From Acinetobacter ursingii DSM 16037 = CIP 107286 (GTDB taxonomy: Bacteria; Pseudomonadota; Gammaproteobacteria; Pseudomonadales; Moraxellaceae), in NCBI RefSeq assembly GCF_000368825.1, contig NZ_KB849711.1:294635-344355 (forward strand): a DNA stretch of 49,721 nt. Direction: 5' to 3'. The notes beneath the pieces were generated by a model. That model was not told the origin of the DNA and searched no databases. It saw only the letters and a list, made by a program, of their open reading frames with translations. Shown here in pieces: positions 22,593 through 30,990 of this stretch. The position numbers were made by a program, and so were the translations under genes. The first letter of the stretch is position 1. Each line of letters begins with the position of its first letter.

Positions 22593-22847
22593 TTAGGCAG
22601 TTTTTTTGCTAATCAGATTATAAATAAACAGAATAATAATGGCGCCTACAACCGAGGCGATAAAGCCCGCACTGGAGTTTTCGGGATAAAGTCCTAAAGC
22701 ACGTCCGCCATAGGTTGCTAAAAGTGAACCTGCAATCCCAAGTAGTGTGGTAACAATAAAACCCGCTTTATCTTCACCAGGATGAATCGCGCGGGCGATT
22801 AAACCTGCAATAAAACCGACGACAATGGCAACAATAAATGACCACAT
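22593..22847 (-). CDS. GlsB/YeaQ/YmgE family membrane protein
   Basis: This 84-aa hydrophobic protein has three predicted membrane helices (FIVAIVVGFIAGLIARAI, GFIVTTLLGIAGSLLATYGG, GFIASVVGAIIILFIYNLI). The glycine-rich pattern and HPGEDKAG loop are those of the 'transglycosylase-associated' GlsB/YeaQ/YmgE family, linked to envelope stress but without a proven activity. Ribosome-binding site AAGGAG is well placed. It lies downstream of hpt on the same strand, but behind the hpt terminator. Confidence 0.9.
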   Translation of the reverse strand: MWSFIVAIVVGFIAGLIARAIHPGEDKAGFIVTTLLGIAGSLLATYGGRALGLYPENSSAGFIASVVGAIIILFIYNLISKKTA

Positions 22848-22988
22848 AAGACGTTCTCCTTGTTTTGCTTATTCTGATTTGACAAGTGCTTGTTTTATTA
22901 TAGTGAACGGTTTTAAATCAGGCTGATAGTCACGGATTGCTAAATCATGTTGCGTTTTTGTGTGGTCGATATCGTGTAAAACATCCAT

Positions 22989-23017
22989 AAAAAATGACGC
23001 GAAAGCGCCATTTTTTT
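22989..23017 (-). terminator. hpt terminator
   Basis: On the minus strand AAAAAAATGGCGC, a TTTC loop and GCGTCATTTTTT form a stem with one mismatch ending in a T6 run. It lies 3 bases past the hpt stop. Confidence 0.85.
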
Positions 23018-23019
23018 GG

Positions 23020-23547
23020 TTACAGACCAATTTCACCAATAAAGGGTAAATGACGATATTTTTGGTCGTAATCCAATCCATAACCCACAATAAAGCGGTC
23101 TTCAACTTCAAAACCCAAAAACTTAACTTCAAGTTCAATTTCACGGCGTGAAGGTTTACTCACCAGCGTACAGAGTTCAATAGAATTGGGTTCGCGCGTT
23201 TGCAAAATTTCAAGTACTTTGCTTAAAGTATTGCCAGAATCAATAATATCTTCGACCACGAGCACATCTTTGCCGCGAATCTCACCATCCAGATCTTTTA
23301 AAATTTTAACATCACGACTAGACGTGGTACTGCTGCCATAGCTGGAAACGGTCATAAAATCCAGTTCATGCGGTTTTTCGATGGCTCGGCATAAATCTGC
23401 CATAAAAATAAAAGAGCCGCGGAGTAAACCAATCAACACCAGATCTTTTTGGCTATTGGTATAGTGAGCATTGATTTGTTCACCGAGTTGTTTGACTTTG
23501 GCTTGAATGTCTTCAGTTGAGATCATCACGCTCATTGCAACGGTCAT
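23020..23547 (-). CDS. hpt: hypoxanthine phosphoribosyltransferase
   Basis: It converts hypoxanthine (and guanine) plus PRPP to IMP/GMP in purine salvage. The PRPP-binding loop [17 protein letters not shown] is canonical, as are [20 protein letters not shown] and the C-terminal [18 protein letters not shown]. The frame is open 19 codons further, but a T-tailed hairpin (23575-23605) lies across that extension, so the ATG at 23547 (175 aa, [10 protein letters not shown]) is the start. Next to it, guaD acts on the related base guanine. Confidence 0.95.
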   Translation of the reverse strand: MTVAMSVMISTEDIQAKVKQLGEQINAHYTNSQKDLVLIGLLRGSFIFMADLCRAIEKPHELDFMTVSSYGSSTTSSRDVKILKDLDGEIRGKDVLVVEDIIDSGNTLSKVLEILQTREPNSIELCTLVSKPSRREIELEVKFLGFEVEDRFIVGYGLDYDQKYRHLPFIGEIGL

Positions 23548-23574
23548 GGGGTAGATACCTAAAACGCAAAAGTT

Positions 23575-23605
23575 AAAAATAAAAAAGGTGTTGACCTGCA
23601 ACACC
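23575..23605 (-). terminator. terminator upstream of hpt
   Basis: The stem GGTGTTG / CAACACC (23587-23605), with a 5-base loop, is followed by a T6-A-T5 tract on the minus strand. It ends about 30 bases before the hpt start, so it can close the guaD transcript or act as an attenuator for hpt. Confidence 0.8.
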
Positions 23606-23682
23606 CTGAAATCTTCAATTCATCTGTAAATTTTAAAACAAAAAAGCAGATGATGCATCCCTTCTCAAATGATTAACTGTAA

Positions 23683-23814
23683 CTATGGCTTCTTTTTGTC
23701 AGGTTGATCACGTTTGAGCAGTAAGCTACATACTACTGCGAAGATCGTCCATTTTAGCCACGGTCTGGGTTTCACTTTTGATTTATTCGGTTTTTTGGTA
23801 GGCACATTGTCCAT
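23683..23814 (-). CDS. possible small basic membrane protein, 43 aa
   Basis: The ORF starts inside the end of guaD (32-base overlap) and runs MDNVPTKKPNKSKVKPRPWL, then WTIFAVVCSLLL and a charged tail RDQPDKKKP. It would be one short membrane helix between lysine-rich ends. The terminator at 23575-23605 lies about 80 bases after it, and no other gene uses the 23606-23782 gap. I do not recognise the protein; it may be a translationally coupled small protein or a chance ORF. Confidence 0.45.
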   Translation of the reverse strand: MDNVPTKKPNKSKVKPRPWLKWTIFAVVCSLLLKRDQPDKKKP

Positions 23815-25102
23815 AAATATACGTCGCCTCGATATTGCGATCATCGCCCATAGTAAACAGCGCAAACAAGGCATCATCTATCGATTTCACGCGAGATTGA
23901 CGCAGACTTTGCAAAGCAGTGGCTTTTAAATTCAGTACCACAAAATCAGCTTCTTTACCGACATTAAAGTTACCGAGTTGGTCCTGTAAATCCAGTGCTT
24001 TTGCACCGCCTATTGTGGCATGGTAAAGCGCTTCATAAGCAGAGAGTTTATCGCCTTGTAGCTGTTGAACTTTATAGGCTTCATTGACGGTTTGTAACAG
24101 ACTAAAGGATGTGCCTGCCCCAATATCAGTGCCTAAGCCCACTTTAACGCCTTGTTCCCAAGTCTTTTTCAATGGAAATAAACCACTACCTAAAAATAAG
24201 TTTGAGGTCGGGCAAAAGGCAATGGCTGAATCTGTTTGATGCATACATTGCCATTCCTCTTGTTCTAAATGCACACAATGGGCAAATACCGAGCGCTGGC
24301 CTGTCAAACCATAATGATGATATACATCGAGGTAGCTTTTTTGTTCAGGATAAAGTGATTTTACCCACGCAATTTCATCTTTATTTTCACTTAAATGGGT
24401 ATGCACATAGACATCAGGATATTCCTGCTTGAGTTGACCCGCTTTTTCTAATTGTTCTGGCGTCGAGGTTGGTGCAAAACGTGGGGTAATTGCATAGAGC
24501 GCCCTGCCCTTAGCATGCCATTTTTCAATAAGGTTTTTAGATTCGTCATAAGCGCTTTGTGGCGTGTCACAAAGACCATCTGGTGCATGACGATCCATCA
24601 GCACTTTACCTGCAATCAAACGCATCTGAATGCGTTCTGCGGCTTCAAATAAGGCATCAACAGATTCAGGATGGACCGTACAGAATACCAGTGCTGTCGT
24701 TGTTCCATTTTTTAATAGTTCTTGCACAAAAAACTGGGCAATGTTTTGTGCATAGGCTGGGTCTTTAAATTGAAGTTCAGTTGGAAAGGTATAAGTATTT
24801 AGCCAACTCAGAAGTTGCTCACCGTACGCACCCACCATTTCAGTTTGGGGATAATGAATGTGAGTATCGATAAATCCTGGGACGATCAGTTGTTCTGGAT
24901 AATGTTGAATTTCAATATTTTCAGGAAGATGAGGCTGTGCATCTTGCCATGTGCCAAACCATTTGATTTTACCGTTTTCGCTAATCAGAACGCCGTCTTC
25001 AAGATAACGAACTTGTTCAGGAATCTGTTGAGCCTGTTGAACCAAAGACTGTATATCTAAAAATCGACCACGAACAATGGTGGTTTGAGCGGAAGATGAC
25101 AT
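23783..25102 (-). CDS. guaD: guanine deaminase
   Basis: It deaminates guanine to xanthine. This amidohydrolase-fold protein has the metal-site motif PGFIDTHIHYPQ, followed by HTHLSENKDE, FAHCVHLEQEE and GLGTDIGAGTSFS, supplying the zinc-binding histidines and aspartate. At 439 aa it is the usual length. GTSFSLL and the PQTEM segment after the first motif separate it from cytosine deaminases and dihydropyrimidinases. ATG 25102 has AAAGG upstream. It lies upstream of hpt. Confidence 0.93.
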   Translation of the reverse strand: MSSSAQTTIVRGRFLDIQSLVQQAQQIPEQVRYLEDGVLISENGKIKWFGTWQDAQPHLPENIEIQHYPEQLIVPGFIDTHIHYPQTEMVGAYGEQLLSWLNTYTFPTELQFKDPAYAQNIAQFFVQELLKNGTTTALVFCTVHPESVDALFEAAERIQMRLIAGKVLMDRHAPDGLCDTPQSAYDESKNLIEKWHAKGRALYAITPRFAPTSTPEQLEKAGQLKQEYPDVYVHTHLSENKDEIAWVKSLYPEQKSYLDVYHHYGLTGQRSVFAHCVHLEQEEWQCMHQTDSAIAFCPTSNLFLGSGLFPLKKTWEQGVKVGLGTDIGAGTSFSLLQTVNEAYKVQQLQGDKLSAYEALYHATIGGAKALDLQDQLGNFNVGKEADFVVLNLKATALQSLRQSRVKSIDDALFALFTMGDDRNIEATYIYGQCAYQKTE

Positions 25103-25309
25103 CTAAAAAACCTTTAACTTGTAATTTTTTCGATTGATTGTAACGTATTTACCTAGAATTGCAGTGTTTATATGAAAAGCAAAACAAGGATTATCGTGAA
25201 TTAAAGATAAGAAATTTAAGGACCCGAAGATGAGTCCTTAAATCTCAGTTTTTTTCTTAAAATAATGCAAAGAACTTGCCAAATGGTATAAATTTAACGC
25301 AATAGAATA

Positions 25310-25909
25310 ATGGATATGACAACATTGCACCATATTTCAGGGGCTTATGATGATCAAATTCAATCATGGTTTTTGCATCAAGCCGCACTTGTTCAGCGTT
25401 TAAAAGTATTACGCACCATCAATGCACACTGTTACCTGAGTGCAGGTGTGATTCGGCAATTGATCTGGTCTGCGTTACATCATCAAAAATATGAGATTGA
25501 ACAGGTAGAAATCGATGTGATTTTTTACGATCCTGATGCAGATTCACAACAACAGCAGCGCATTCAACAGGCATTACATAGACAATTTCCTTTAAACGAC
25601 TGGGATGTGGTCAATCAGGCGACCGTACATCATTGGTATTTAAACGAAAATGCTGAGAAGATAAAAGCCTATACCTCTTTATTCGATGCAATTTCTGCAT
25701 GGCCTGAAACCGCGACCGCGATTGCAGTACGCCTCACTGAAAATGATCTGCTTGAAATCATTGCACCCTTTGGGTTATCAGATTTATTCGAGCTAAAACT
25801 ACGTTGGAATCCGCGTTTGGTGAATTATGAGACTTTTTAAAATCGAGTCATTGAAAAACAATGGCTACAACGTTGGCCCAAGCTTAAATTGATTGAATCT
25901 CGCAAATAA
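25310..25909 (+). pseudogene. DUF925 (NTP_transf_6) nucleotidyltransferase, cut by an in-frame stop
   Basis: The first 176 codons encode a typical member of this family: NAHCYLSAGVIRQLIWS (the position of the family's GCLFQ.VWN), VEIDVIFYDPDAD with the metal-binding acidic residues, HHWYLNEN, and ELKLRWNPRLVNYETF. A TAA at 25838-25840 then stops the frame. Directly after it, in the same frame, 22 codons read NRVIEKQWLQRWPKLKLIE and end at a second stop at 25909. That tail carries the conserved RWP-L ending of the family. One base (TAA to AAA) would restore a 199-aa protein. It may still be active without the tail. Confidence 0.7.
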
Positions 25910-25911
25910 AA

Positions 25912-25940
25912 AGCCCTTTTATCTTCAAGACAAAAGGGCT
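25912..25940 (-). terminator. alx terminator
   Basis: AGCCCTTTT (25912-25920) / AAAAGGGCT (25932-25940) forms a 9-base stem, followed on the minus strand by T5. It lies 20 bases past the stop of the Alx/TerC gene and can also receive the nucleotidyltransferase transcript. Confidence 0.8.
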
Positions 25941-25959
25941 GGATCAATCAGAATTGAGA

Positions 25960-26919
25960 TTAGGATTGAGCCTGTTTTTTATTGTGGCGAATCGATAACC
26001 ACGCGGTAATCCCCAGCACCAACACAATAAAGCTCAAGGAAATCCAGATTGGCATATGGAACACATCAAGCATCAACATTTTAAAGCCGATAAATAGCAA
26101 GATAATGCCTAAACCATAGGGCAGATAATGCATTTTTGATGCTGTTCCTGCCAATAAAAAGAACATGGCACGTAAGCCCAAAATCGCCATCAGGTTGGCA
26201 GTAAGGACAATAAACGGATCGGTGGTGACCGCAAAAATGGCAGGAATAGAGTCTACCGCGAAGATCACATCGGAGAACTCCACCAAGATCAGTACAATAA
26301 ACAATGGAGTTGCCCAAAGGATGCCTTGCTCTTTGACAAAGAAACGATCGCCTTTAAAACTTGGCGTGATACGCATATGTTTGCGTAACCATTTCAGTAA
26401 TGCCATATCTTCAATATTGGGCTGCTCATCTCCTTGACCTTTTAAGAACTTAAAGCCGGTATAGACCAAGAATGCACCGAAAATATATAAAATCCAAGAG
26501 AACTCCTGAACAAACCATGCACCAATAAAAATAAAGATCGTTCTTAAAACAATCGCGCCTAATACGCCGTAAAGCAAAATTTTACGTTGTAACGAAGGTG
26601 GAATGGCAAAAGCAGCAAAAATCATCAACCAGACAAAAACATTATCAATCGCTAATGATTTTTCCAGTAAATAACCTGCCAGATATTCCATGGTTTTTTG
26701 GTTGGCAAGCGCAAGTCCTGCGGTTTGTTGTAGGTATAGCCATAATCCACCTGCAAACAGCATCGCCACGGTCACCCAAGCAATACTCCATGCTAGTGCC
26801 TGTTTAATGGGCACGGACTGGTCTTTTTTCTGTTTAAAGCCGAGAAAGTCGATTAACAGCATCGCAAATACGATGCCAAAAAAGACCAGATACAGCCAAA
26901 TATTACCGATAGAGTCCAT
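25960..26919 (-). CDS. alx: TerC-family manganese exporter, Alx-like
   Basis: This inner-membrane protein has about nine hydrophobic helices. It matches E. coli Alx closely: EKSLAIDNVFVWLMIF, LLYGVLGAIVLRTIFIF, FSWILYIFGAFLVYTG, and ILVEFSDVIFAVDSIPAIFAVTTDPFIV, whose Asp residues in the two DN/D motifs are the conserved TerC metal-site acids. Alx lowers cytosolic manganese. The start is the ATG at 26919, with GGAGAG 4 bases before it (319 aa); a TTG 21 bases upstream is less likely. The yybP-ykoY riboswitch upstream ties expression to manganese. Confidence 0.92.
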   Translation of the reverse strand: MDSIGNIWLYLVFFGIVFAMLLIDFLGFKQKKDQSVPIKQALAWSIAWVTVAMLFAGGLWLYLQQTAGLALANQKTMEYLAGYLLEKSLAIDNVFVWLMIFAAFAIPPSLQRKILLYGVLGAIVLRTIFIFIGAWFVQEFSWILYIFGAFLVYTGFKFLKGQGDEQPNIEDMALLKWLRKHMRITPSFKGDRFFVKEQGILWATPLFIVLILVEFSDVIFAVDSIPAIFAVTTDPFIVLTANLMAILGLRAMFFLLAGTASKMHYLPYGLGIILLFIGFKMLMLDVFHMPIWISLSFIVLVLGITAWLSIRHNKKQAQS

Positions 26920-26948
26920 AAATCTCTCCACATCTGACAATTGGCCAT

Positions 26949-27010
26949 AAAAAAACCTTGACCTGTCGCCAGATGAATAAAAAAAACATCTGTATCAACA
27001 TGATCAAGGT
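26949..27010 (-). promoter_or_regulatory. riboswitch expression platform (switchable terminator)
   Basis: On the minus strand the aptamer's last arm ACCTTGA (27004-27010) can pair with TCAAGGT (26955-26961), which is followed by a T run. A smaller stem CAGATG / CATCTG (26970-26992) sits inside. The same CCTTG is needed to close aptamer helix P1, so aptamer folding and termination exclude each other. Confidence 0.75.
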
Positions 27011-27145
27011 CTTGCCTACATCAAACTATATTTGATGCTCAGATACCGACTTTTTGCAAAGTGTATTGACGATATCTGACACGTTGTAAATTAACTTTTG
27101 ATATTACATTAGTTTACAACGCTTGGAGGAGGCTACTCCCCTTGT
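27006..27145 (-). ncRNA. yybP-ykoY manganese riboswitch
   Basis: Read on the minus strand, the class consensus is all present: CAAGG then GGGGAGTAGCC (27131-27141) opens the aptamer, CGTCAATACACT (27060-27071) matches the middle segment of the alx/mntP examples, and GGCAAGACCTTG (from 27016 down) closes it. P1 forms from CAAGG and CCTTG. The class senses Mn2+, and in E. coli it sits before alx and mntP, exactly as here before the Alx homologue. It is predicted to be an ON switch, because P1 and the downstream terminator compete for one arm. Confidence 0.9.
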
Positions 27146-27425
27146 CTACTTAAATTGGGTTTTGGATCAAATCCAAATGTGTCTCTAGCATCGCATATTT
27201 ATGCTGTTTAAGCAAATCGGATTTTTTTCAACCTGCCTAGGTCTAAAAAAGTCATTAGAAGATTTCATAATCATCCTTGCCCTAGCGTCACACATCAAGG
27301 CAAGGGCTTGATCACGATCAAAATTTTATTTAAAAAATCACGTTTTAAACATCATGTTGCTAGATCATTCCTCAAAATATGGTGTTCAGTATCCTTTATC
27401 TTATAAATCTATTCAGATCTTTGGA
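27146..27425. other. intergenic between the riboswitch and the pilus operon
   Basis: This spacer should hold the promoter of the riboswitch-alx transcript on the minus strand and the end of the pilus operon. TTGCTT and TTGATC hexamers are visible upstream of the aptamer, but I could not assign a clear -10. No ORF or terminator-like hairpin is evident after the last pilus gene. Confidence 0.4.
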
Positions 27426-27833
27426 TTAAAACGATAAATTGACATACACCATATCACGGTAAGTACCTGCTGGAACCTGTATGGACGGACGATCTTCTAA
27501 TCTGACTGAAATGATGTATTTATTATCTTTATGGGTGTTGGCGGTTAATGGCACATTCCATAAATTATCCACCGGCCCTGCTACGGTTAAACGGGTTCTT
27601 AATTTGTAGGGACCATTGGTCACAAAACTTGAACCATCTGTGCTACGCAGATTCATGCTATTAAAACGAATGGTGTAAGCACTATCACAATTGACGTGAA
27701 ACGATGTCGCAGCTTGGCTTTGATAGTAACTTCCCAAACGCATACGTGGTTCGGTAATTTGTCCCATAGAACACTGGCCTGCATAGAGAGTGCCTAAAGC
27801 ACAGTATGCAATGATGCCAAGTAATATTTTCAT
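27426..27833 (-). CDS. spore coat U (SCPU) domain pilus subunit, probable minor/tip subunit
   Basis: The 135-aa precursor has a signal peptide (MKILLGIIAYCALGTLYA), then QCSMGQITEPRMRLGSY, a cysteine pair, and the SCPU-type ending VPAGTYRDMVYVNLSF. SCPU proteins are the subunits of archaic chaperone-usher pili such as Acinetobacter Csu. It is last in the operon, 11 bases after the usher, and has only one SCPU domain and no second lectin-like domain; a tip or minor subunit role is inferred from position. Confidence 0.75.
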   Translation of the reverse strand: MKILLGIIAYCALGTLYAGQCSMGQITEPRMRLGSYYQSQAATSFHVNCDSAYTIRFNSMNLRSTDGSSFVTNGPYKLRTRLTVAGPVDNLWNVPLTANTHKDNKYIISVRLEDRPSIQVPAGTYRDMVYVNLSF

Positions 27834-27844
27834 TGCCTTTCTCC

Positions 27845-30133
27845 TTATTTACAAGTCAACTCAATGACTTGACTGGATGTGGTGGTACTGGTTTTTTCTG
27901 GAATTTGTAATTGGCTATGACAAGCCTTGTCTCCTTGACTACTGAGTTGATAGGTTTTAGGTAAAAGACCGTAGAGATAAACGTTACCTTGTTGGTCGAC
28001 TGGATAGACTTGATCTGTATTTTGATCCAGATAAACGGGTGTCGCTCTGGCCAATAAATTTCCATTTTTATCGCGTAATTTTACGATCACTTGTTGGGTA
28101 TGAGTTACTGGAAAATCAATGTAATAACCGCGTTGATTTAGTGCGACCATTTTTTTGGATGAGTAATCAATTTTATCTTCAATCGGAAGTTGATCCTGAT
28201 CAAAAGATAAATCGTAAGAAATATAAGGCAAAATATCATGGATAAAGAAATAGCCATTTTTATTGGTTCGACCAACAGGCGATAAAGAACGCATCACATC
28301 GACATCTTTATAATCACCAACTTTGACCAATGCGAAGGCACTATCGACAGATTTTGTTAGATTCACCTGATGATTCAGCCAAACTAGTGCGCCACGATAG
28401 GACACGCGTGAATCATAAGAGTCAGAATTTTGAGTATGTTGTAAAGTCAAATCACCAACATCAGTTTTAAATAAACCAAATCCGTTATAAGTCATTTCAC
28501 CATCACGACGTTCAGCACCTACAGAATAATCAAAGCCTGTCTGTTCAGGAGAACTTTTCGCAAAGGTTAAACGTGTATCTCCATCTGTAGTTTGATCCAG
28601 ATAAATATTTTTATTGTCATCCCAATTAAAAATAAGGGAGAAAAAAGCGCCAGAATCATTAAAATCCCCAAAATCTTTAAAATAGGACGCCGTAAAAGAT
28701 AAACGTCTGGAAAAGCTTTTGGATATTCCGACTGTTAATAATTTTGAGTTATTTCGAGGAACTTCATCATCTGGATAATAACGCCGTTCGACATAGTTTA
28801 AATTAACACTATTGACATAAGGCACTTTAAAGAAGGATAGATACGCCAACGAATCGATACGAGGGTTTCGAAAATCTTGAGTATATCCAAGTGATTGATA
28901 GTCTTCAGAAGAGTAACGCGTGCTCAGTCCCATCGAAAAGCTATCAAAACTATTGCTTACAGAAGCACCAACCGAATAACCATCATTCCCATAAGCAGAA
29001 CTTCCTGCTGCATTTACATCTAATAAGGCATAACGCCCTAATGATTGTGTCCACATCAATCCTAAATTTTTTACATCATCACTATATGATCCATTAAAAC
29101 CGAGGGTGGTATCGGTGCTAAAGCCACGACGAAAATAGACATTGGTAAAGAAATCACGATAGTCATTGCTGTCATAATCGTAATTAAAACGTAATTTACC
29201 TAAAGAGACGTTATATTCATTGAGTCCAACTTTGAGTAAACGATTGTTGATCAAAACTGGAAAGTTTTGCACGGAGCGGTTGCCTAAAATATCTTCAACC
29301 ACAATTTGGGCATTACCTGATTGTTGGATGTTTGCACCCGTTTGTAAGGTATAGTCTCCTGGAGTCACATTTTGTCGATAGATACTTACACCATTGATAT
29401 ATAAATCAATAGTTGAAGGAACAATTGCACTCCCTCGTAAAATAGGTGTGTTCCAGTAAATAAAATCAGAACGTTCGCTAAAATTAGTCCCGAAACTAAT
29501 CCCACCGAAGCGAAAAGAATCAATCAGTGAATTATATATATTGGTATTATCCCCCAATGTCAGTCTGGTGAAATGCTGAGGAAAATCAATACTCAAAGAA
29601 CTATTTAGACGAATCACTCCTGTACTGTCATCGTCTGCATCATTTTTTCTGTATATCAATGAGTTATTGAGTAACCAATAATCCTTGAAAATCCCTAGTT
29701 CGTAAAAATTATTAAATTCATAGCCTTGATCAAATTTGTCATAAAAGAAGTCATAATTGAGAAATGCTCCCAAAGATGCTTTATCAGGTTGTAGCATGGT
29801 ATTTTGATTGGAATACCCCAGAAAATATTCAGCCGGAAAATCAATCTTGAGTGACTGACTTGCGTTATCAAAGTTGGAGTGGATTTGATCACTACTTACT
29901 AGACAATATTGTTCTTGAGTGGCGTGTTTTTTTAATAAAAATACTTTTAAATTAAGTGAATTAAGAATCTGACATTCAACATAATATTGATTATCCTGTT
30001 GTAAAACTAAGGCCTCCGTATTCCGATCGAGTCCATTAATCCAGAGATTGGATAAGATGACATTGTCTGCCGCATGAACATGTGTAAATGCACATATCAA
30101 GCAGATATGTGCAGAAAGTGTCGATATTTTCAT
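27845..30133 (-). CDS. archaic chaperone-usher outer-membrane usher (CsuD-like)
   Basis: It is the outer-membrane pore that assembles and secretes the pilus. The signal peptide (MKISTLSAHICLICAFTHVHA) is followed by an N-terminal domain and a long beta-barrel rich in alternating aromatic and polar residues. The plug-region-type GDYTLQTGANIQQSGNAQIVVEDILGN and the C-terminal domains (NQRGYYIDFPVTHTQQVIVKLRDKNGNLL, LPKTYQLSSQGD) match PapC/CsuD ushers. At 762 aa it is on the short side. The ATG at 30133, with AAGGAG 8 bases upstream, is preferred over GTG 30142. The chaperone gene ends 5 bases before it. Confidence 0.88.
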   Translation of the reverse strand: MKISTLSAHICLICAFTHVHAADNVILSNLWINGLDRNTEALVLQQDNQYYVECQILNSLNLKVFLLKKHATQEQYCLVSSDQIHSNFDNASQSLKIDFPAEYFLGYSNQNTMLQPDKASLGAFLNYDFFYDKFDQGYEFNNFYELGIFKDYWLLNNSLIYRKNDADDDSTGVIRLNSSLSIDFPQHFTRLTLGDNTNIYNSLIDSFRFGGISFGTNFSERSDFIYWNTPILRGSAIVPSTIDLYINGVSIYRQNVTPGDYTLQTGANIQQSGNAQIVVEDILGNRSVQNFPVLINNRLLKVGLNEYNVSLGKLRFNYDYDSNDYRDFFTNVYFRRGFSTDTTLGFNGSYSDDVKNLGLMWTQSLGRYALLDVNAAGSSAYGNDGYSVGASVSNSFDSFSMGLSTRYSSEDYQSLGYTQDFRNPRIDSLAYLSFFKVPYVNSVNLNYVERRYYPDDEVPRNNSKLLTVGISKSFSRRLSFTASYFKDFGDFNDSGAFFSLIFNWDDNKNIYLDQTTDGDTRLTFAKSSPEQTGFDYSVGAERRDGEMTYNGFGLFKTDVGDLTLQHTQNSDSYDSRVSYRGALVWLNHQVNLTKSVDSAFALVKVGDYKDVDVMRSLSPVGRTNKNGYFFIHDILPYISYDLSFDQDQLPIEDKIDYSSKKMVALNQRGYYIDFPVTHTQQVIVKLRDKNGNLLARATPVYLDQNTDQVYPVDQQGNVYLYGLLPKTYQLSSQGDKACHSQLQIPEKTSTTTSSQVIELTCK

Positions 30134-30138
30134 ACAGA

Positions 30139-30852
30139 TCACTCCTTAAGACTATATTCATAAGGCTGATCTTGTTTGTCGGTCAGAACGAGAAGTTTAT
30201 ATTGATTATTATGCAGATTAATTTTCTCAAAATTAAAATCTTGAGCTGTATTTGGAAGTAAATATTTCATTTGGCTTAAGTTTGCGACTTCTTTTTTTGA
30301 AGCATCTACCAACGTTAATTTCAAAATCTGAACATGTGAAGGAGAATTGTTCTTAATATTGACGACTAAATTGTTATTAATCGTTTTCGGTATGACATTG
30401 ATATTGACTGGATTAAGCTTACCCACAAATAAAGGGACAGAAATATTAAATAAAAACGTTACTGAATCCGTTTCAACAGGCGGAGCTACTTCTTGAAAAA
30501 TAATACGCCAGGTCTTTTCGTCATTGGTGGTGATACCTGCTAAAGGTTGATTAAATCCAACACGAATGACCTGTTTTGAATTAGGCGCAATAATAAAGTT
30601 TTTGGGGTTAATAATGATATTGGGATCTGGCTCGTAGACATCCTCTCCTTTGTCATTTTGTGACCATTTCACGGCGGTTGCTTCAAAGGTTTTAGTGTCC
30701 TCCATGTCTTTTGAGTCCATGGTGACTGTTGCGCTACGTTGTTTGGTTTTATCGGTAATATAGAGTTGGATTGGACTAATTGATAAACCTGCCCATACTA
30801 TATGAGTATACCCACATAAACCAAGTATTAAGATTAAAACTTTTCTTTTCAT
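30139..30852 (-). CDS. pilus periplasmic chaperone (CsuC-like)
   Basis: It donates a beta strand to pilus subunits in the periplasm and delivers them to the usher. The 237-aa precursor has a signal peptide ending HIVWA, then GLSISPIQLYITDKTKQRSATVTM (the edge strand and N-terminal Ig domain). It also has FIIAPNSKQVIRVGF, the conserved IxP...Q.IR(V) signature, and a second domain ending in FEKINLHNN. The PapD-like fold is clear; the archaic (FGL-type) class is inferred from its SCPU partners. Confidence 0.88.
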   Translation of the reverse strand: MKRKVLILILGLCGYTHIVWAGLSISPIQLYITDKTKQRSATVTMDSKDMEDTKTFEATAVKWSQNDKGEDVYEPDPNIIINPKNFIIAPNSKQVIRVGFNQPLAGITTNDEKTWRIIFQEVAPPVETDSVTFLFNISVPLFVGKLNPVNINVIPKTINNNLVVNIKNNSPSHVQILKLTLVDASKKEVANLSQMKYLLPNTAQDFNFEKINLHNNQYKLLVLTDKQDQPYEYSLKE

Positions 30853-30990
30853 AACCCACCCGTATATTATTTATAAGTAATTAACTTTTGTATTCAATGG
30901 TATTTTTTATAATGTGATTGGATTTGAAGTAATGAAGTTGGCTCCATTGCTAGAATAGAACCAACTTTTTGAAACAGTAAATAAAATGGA

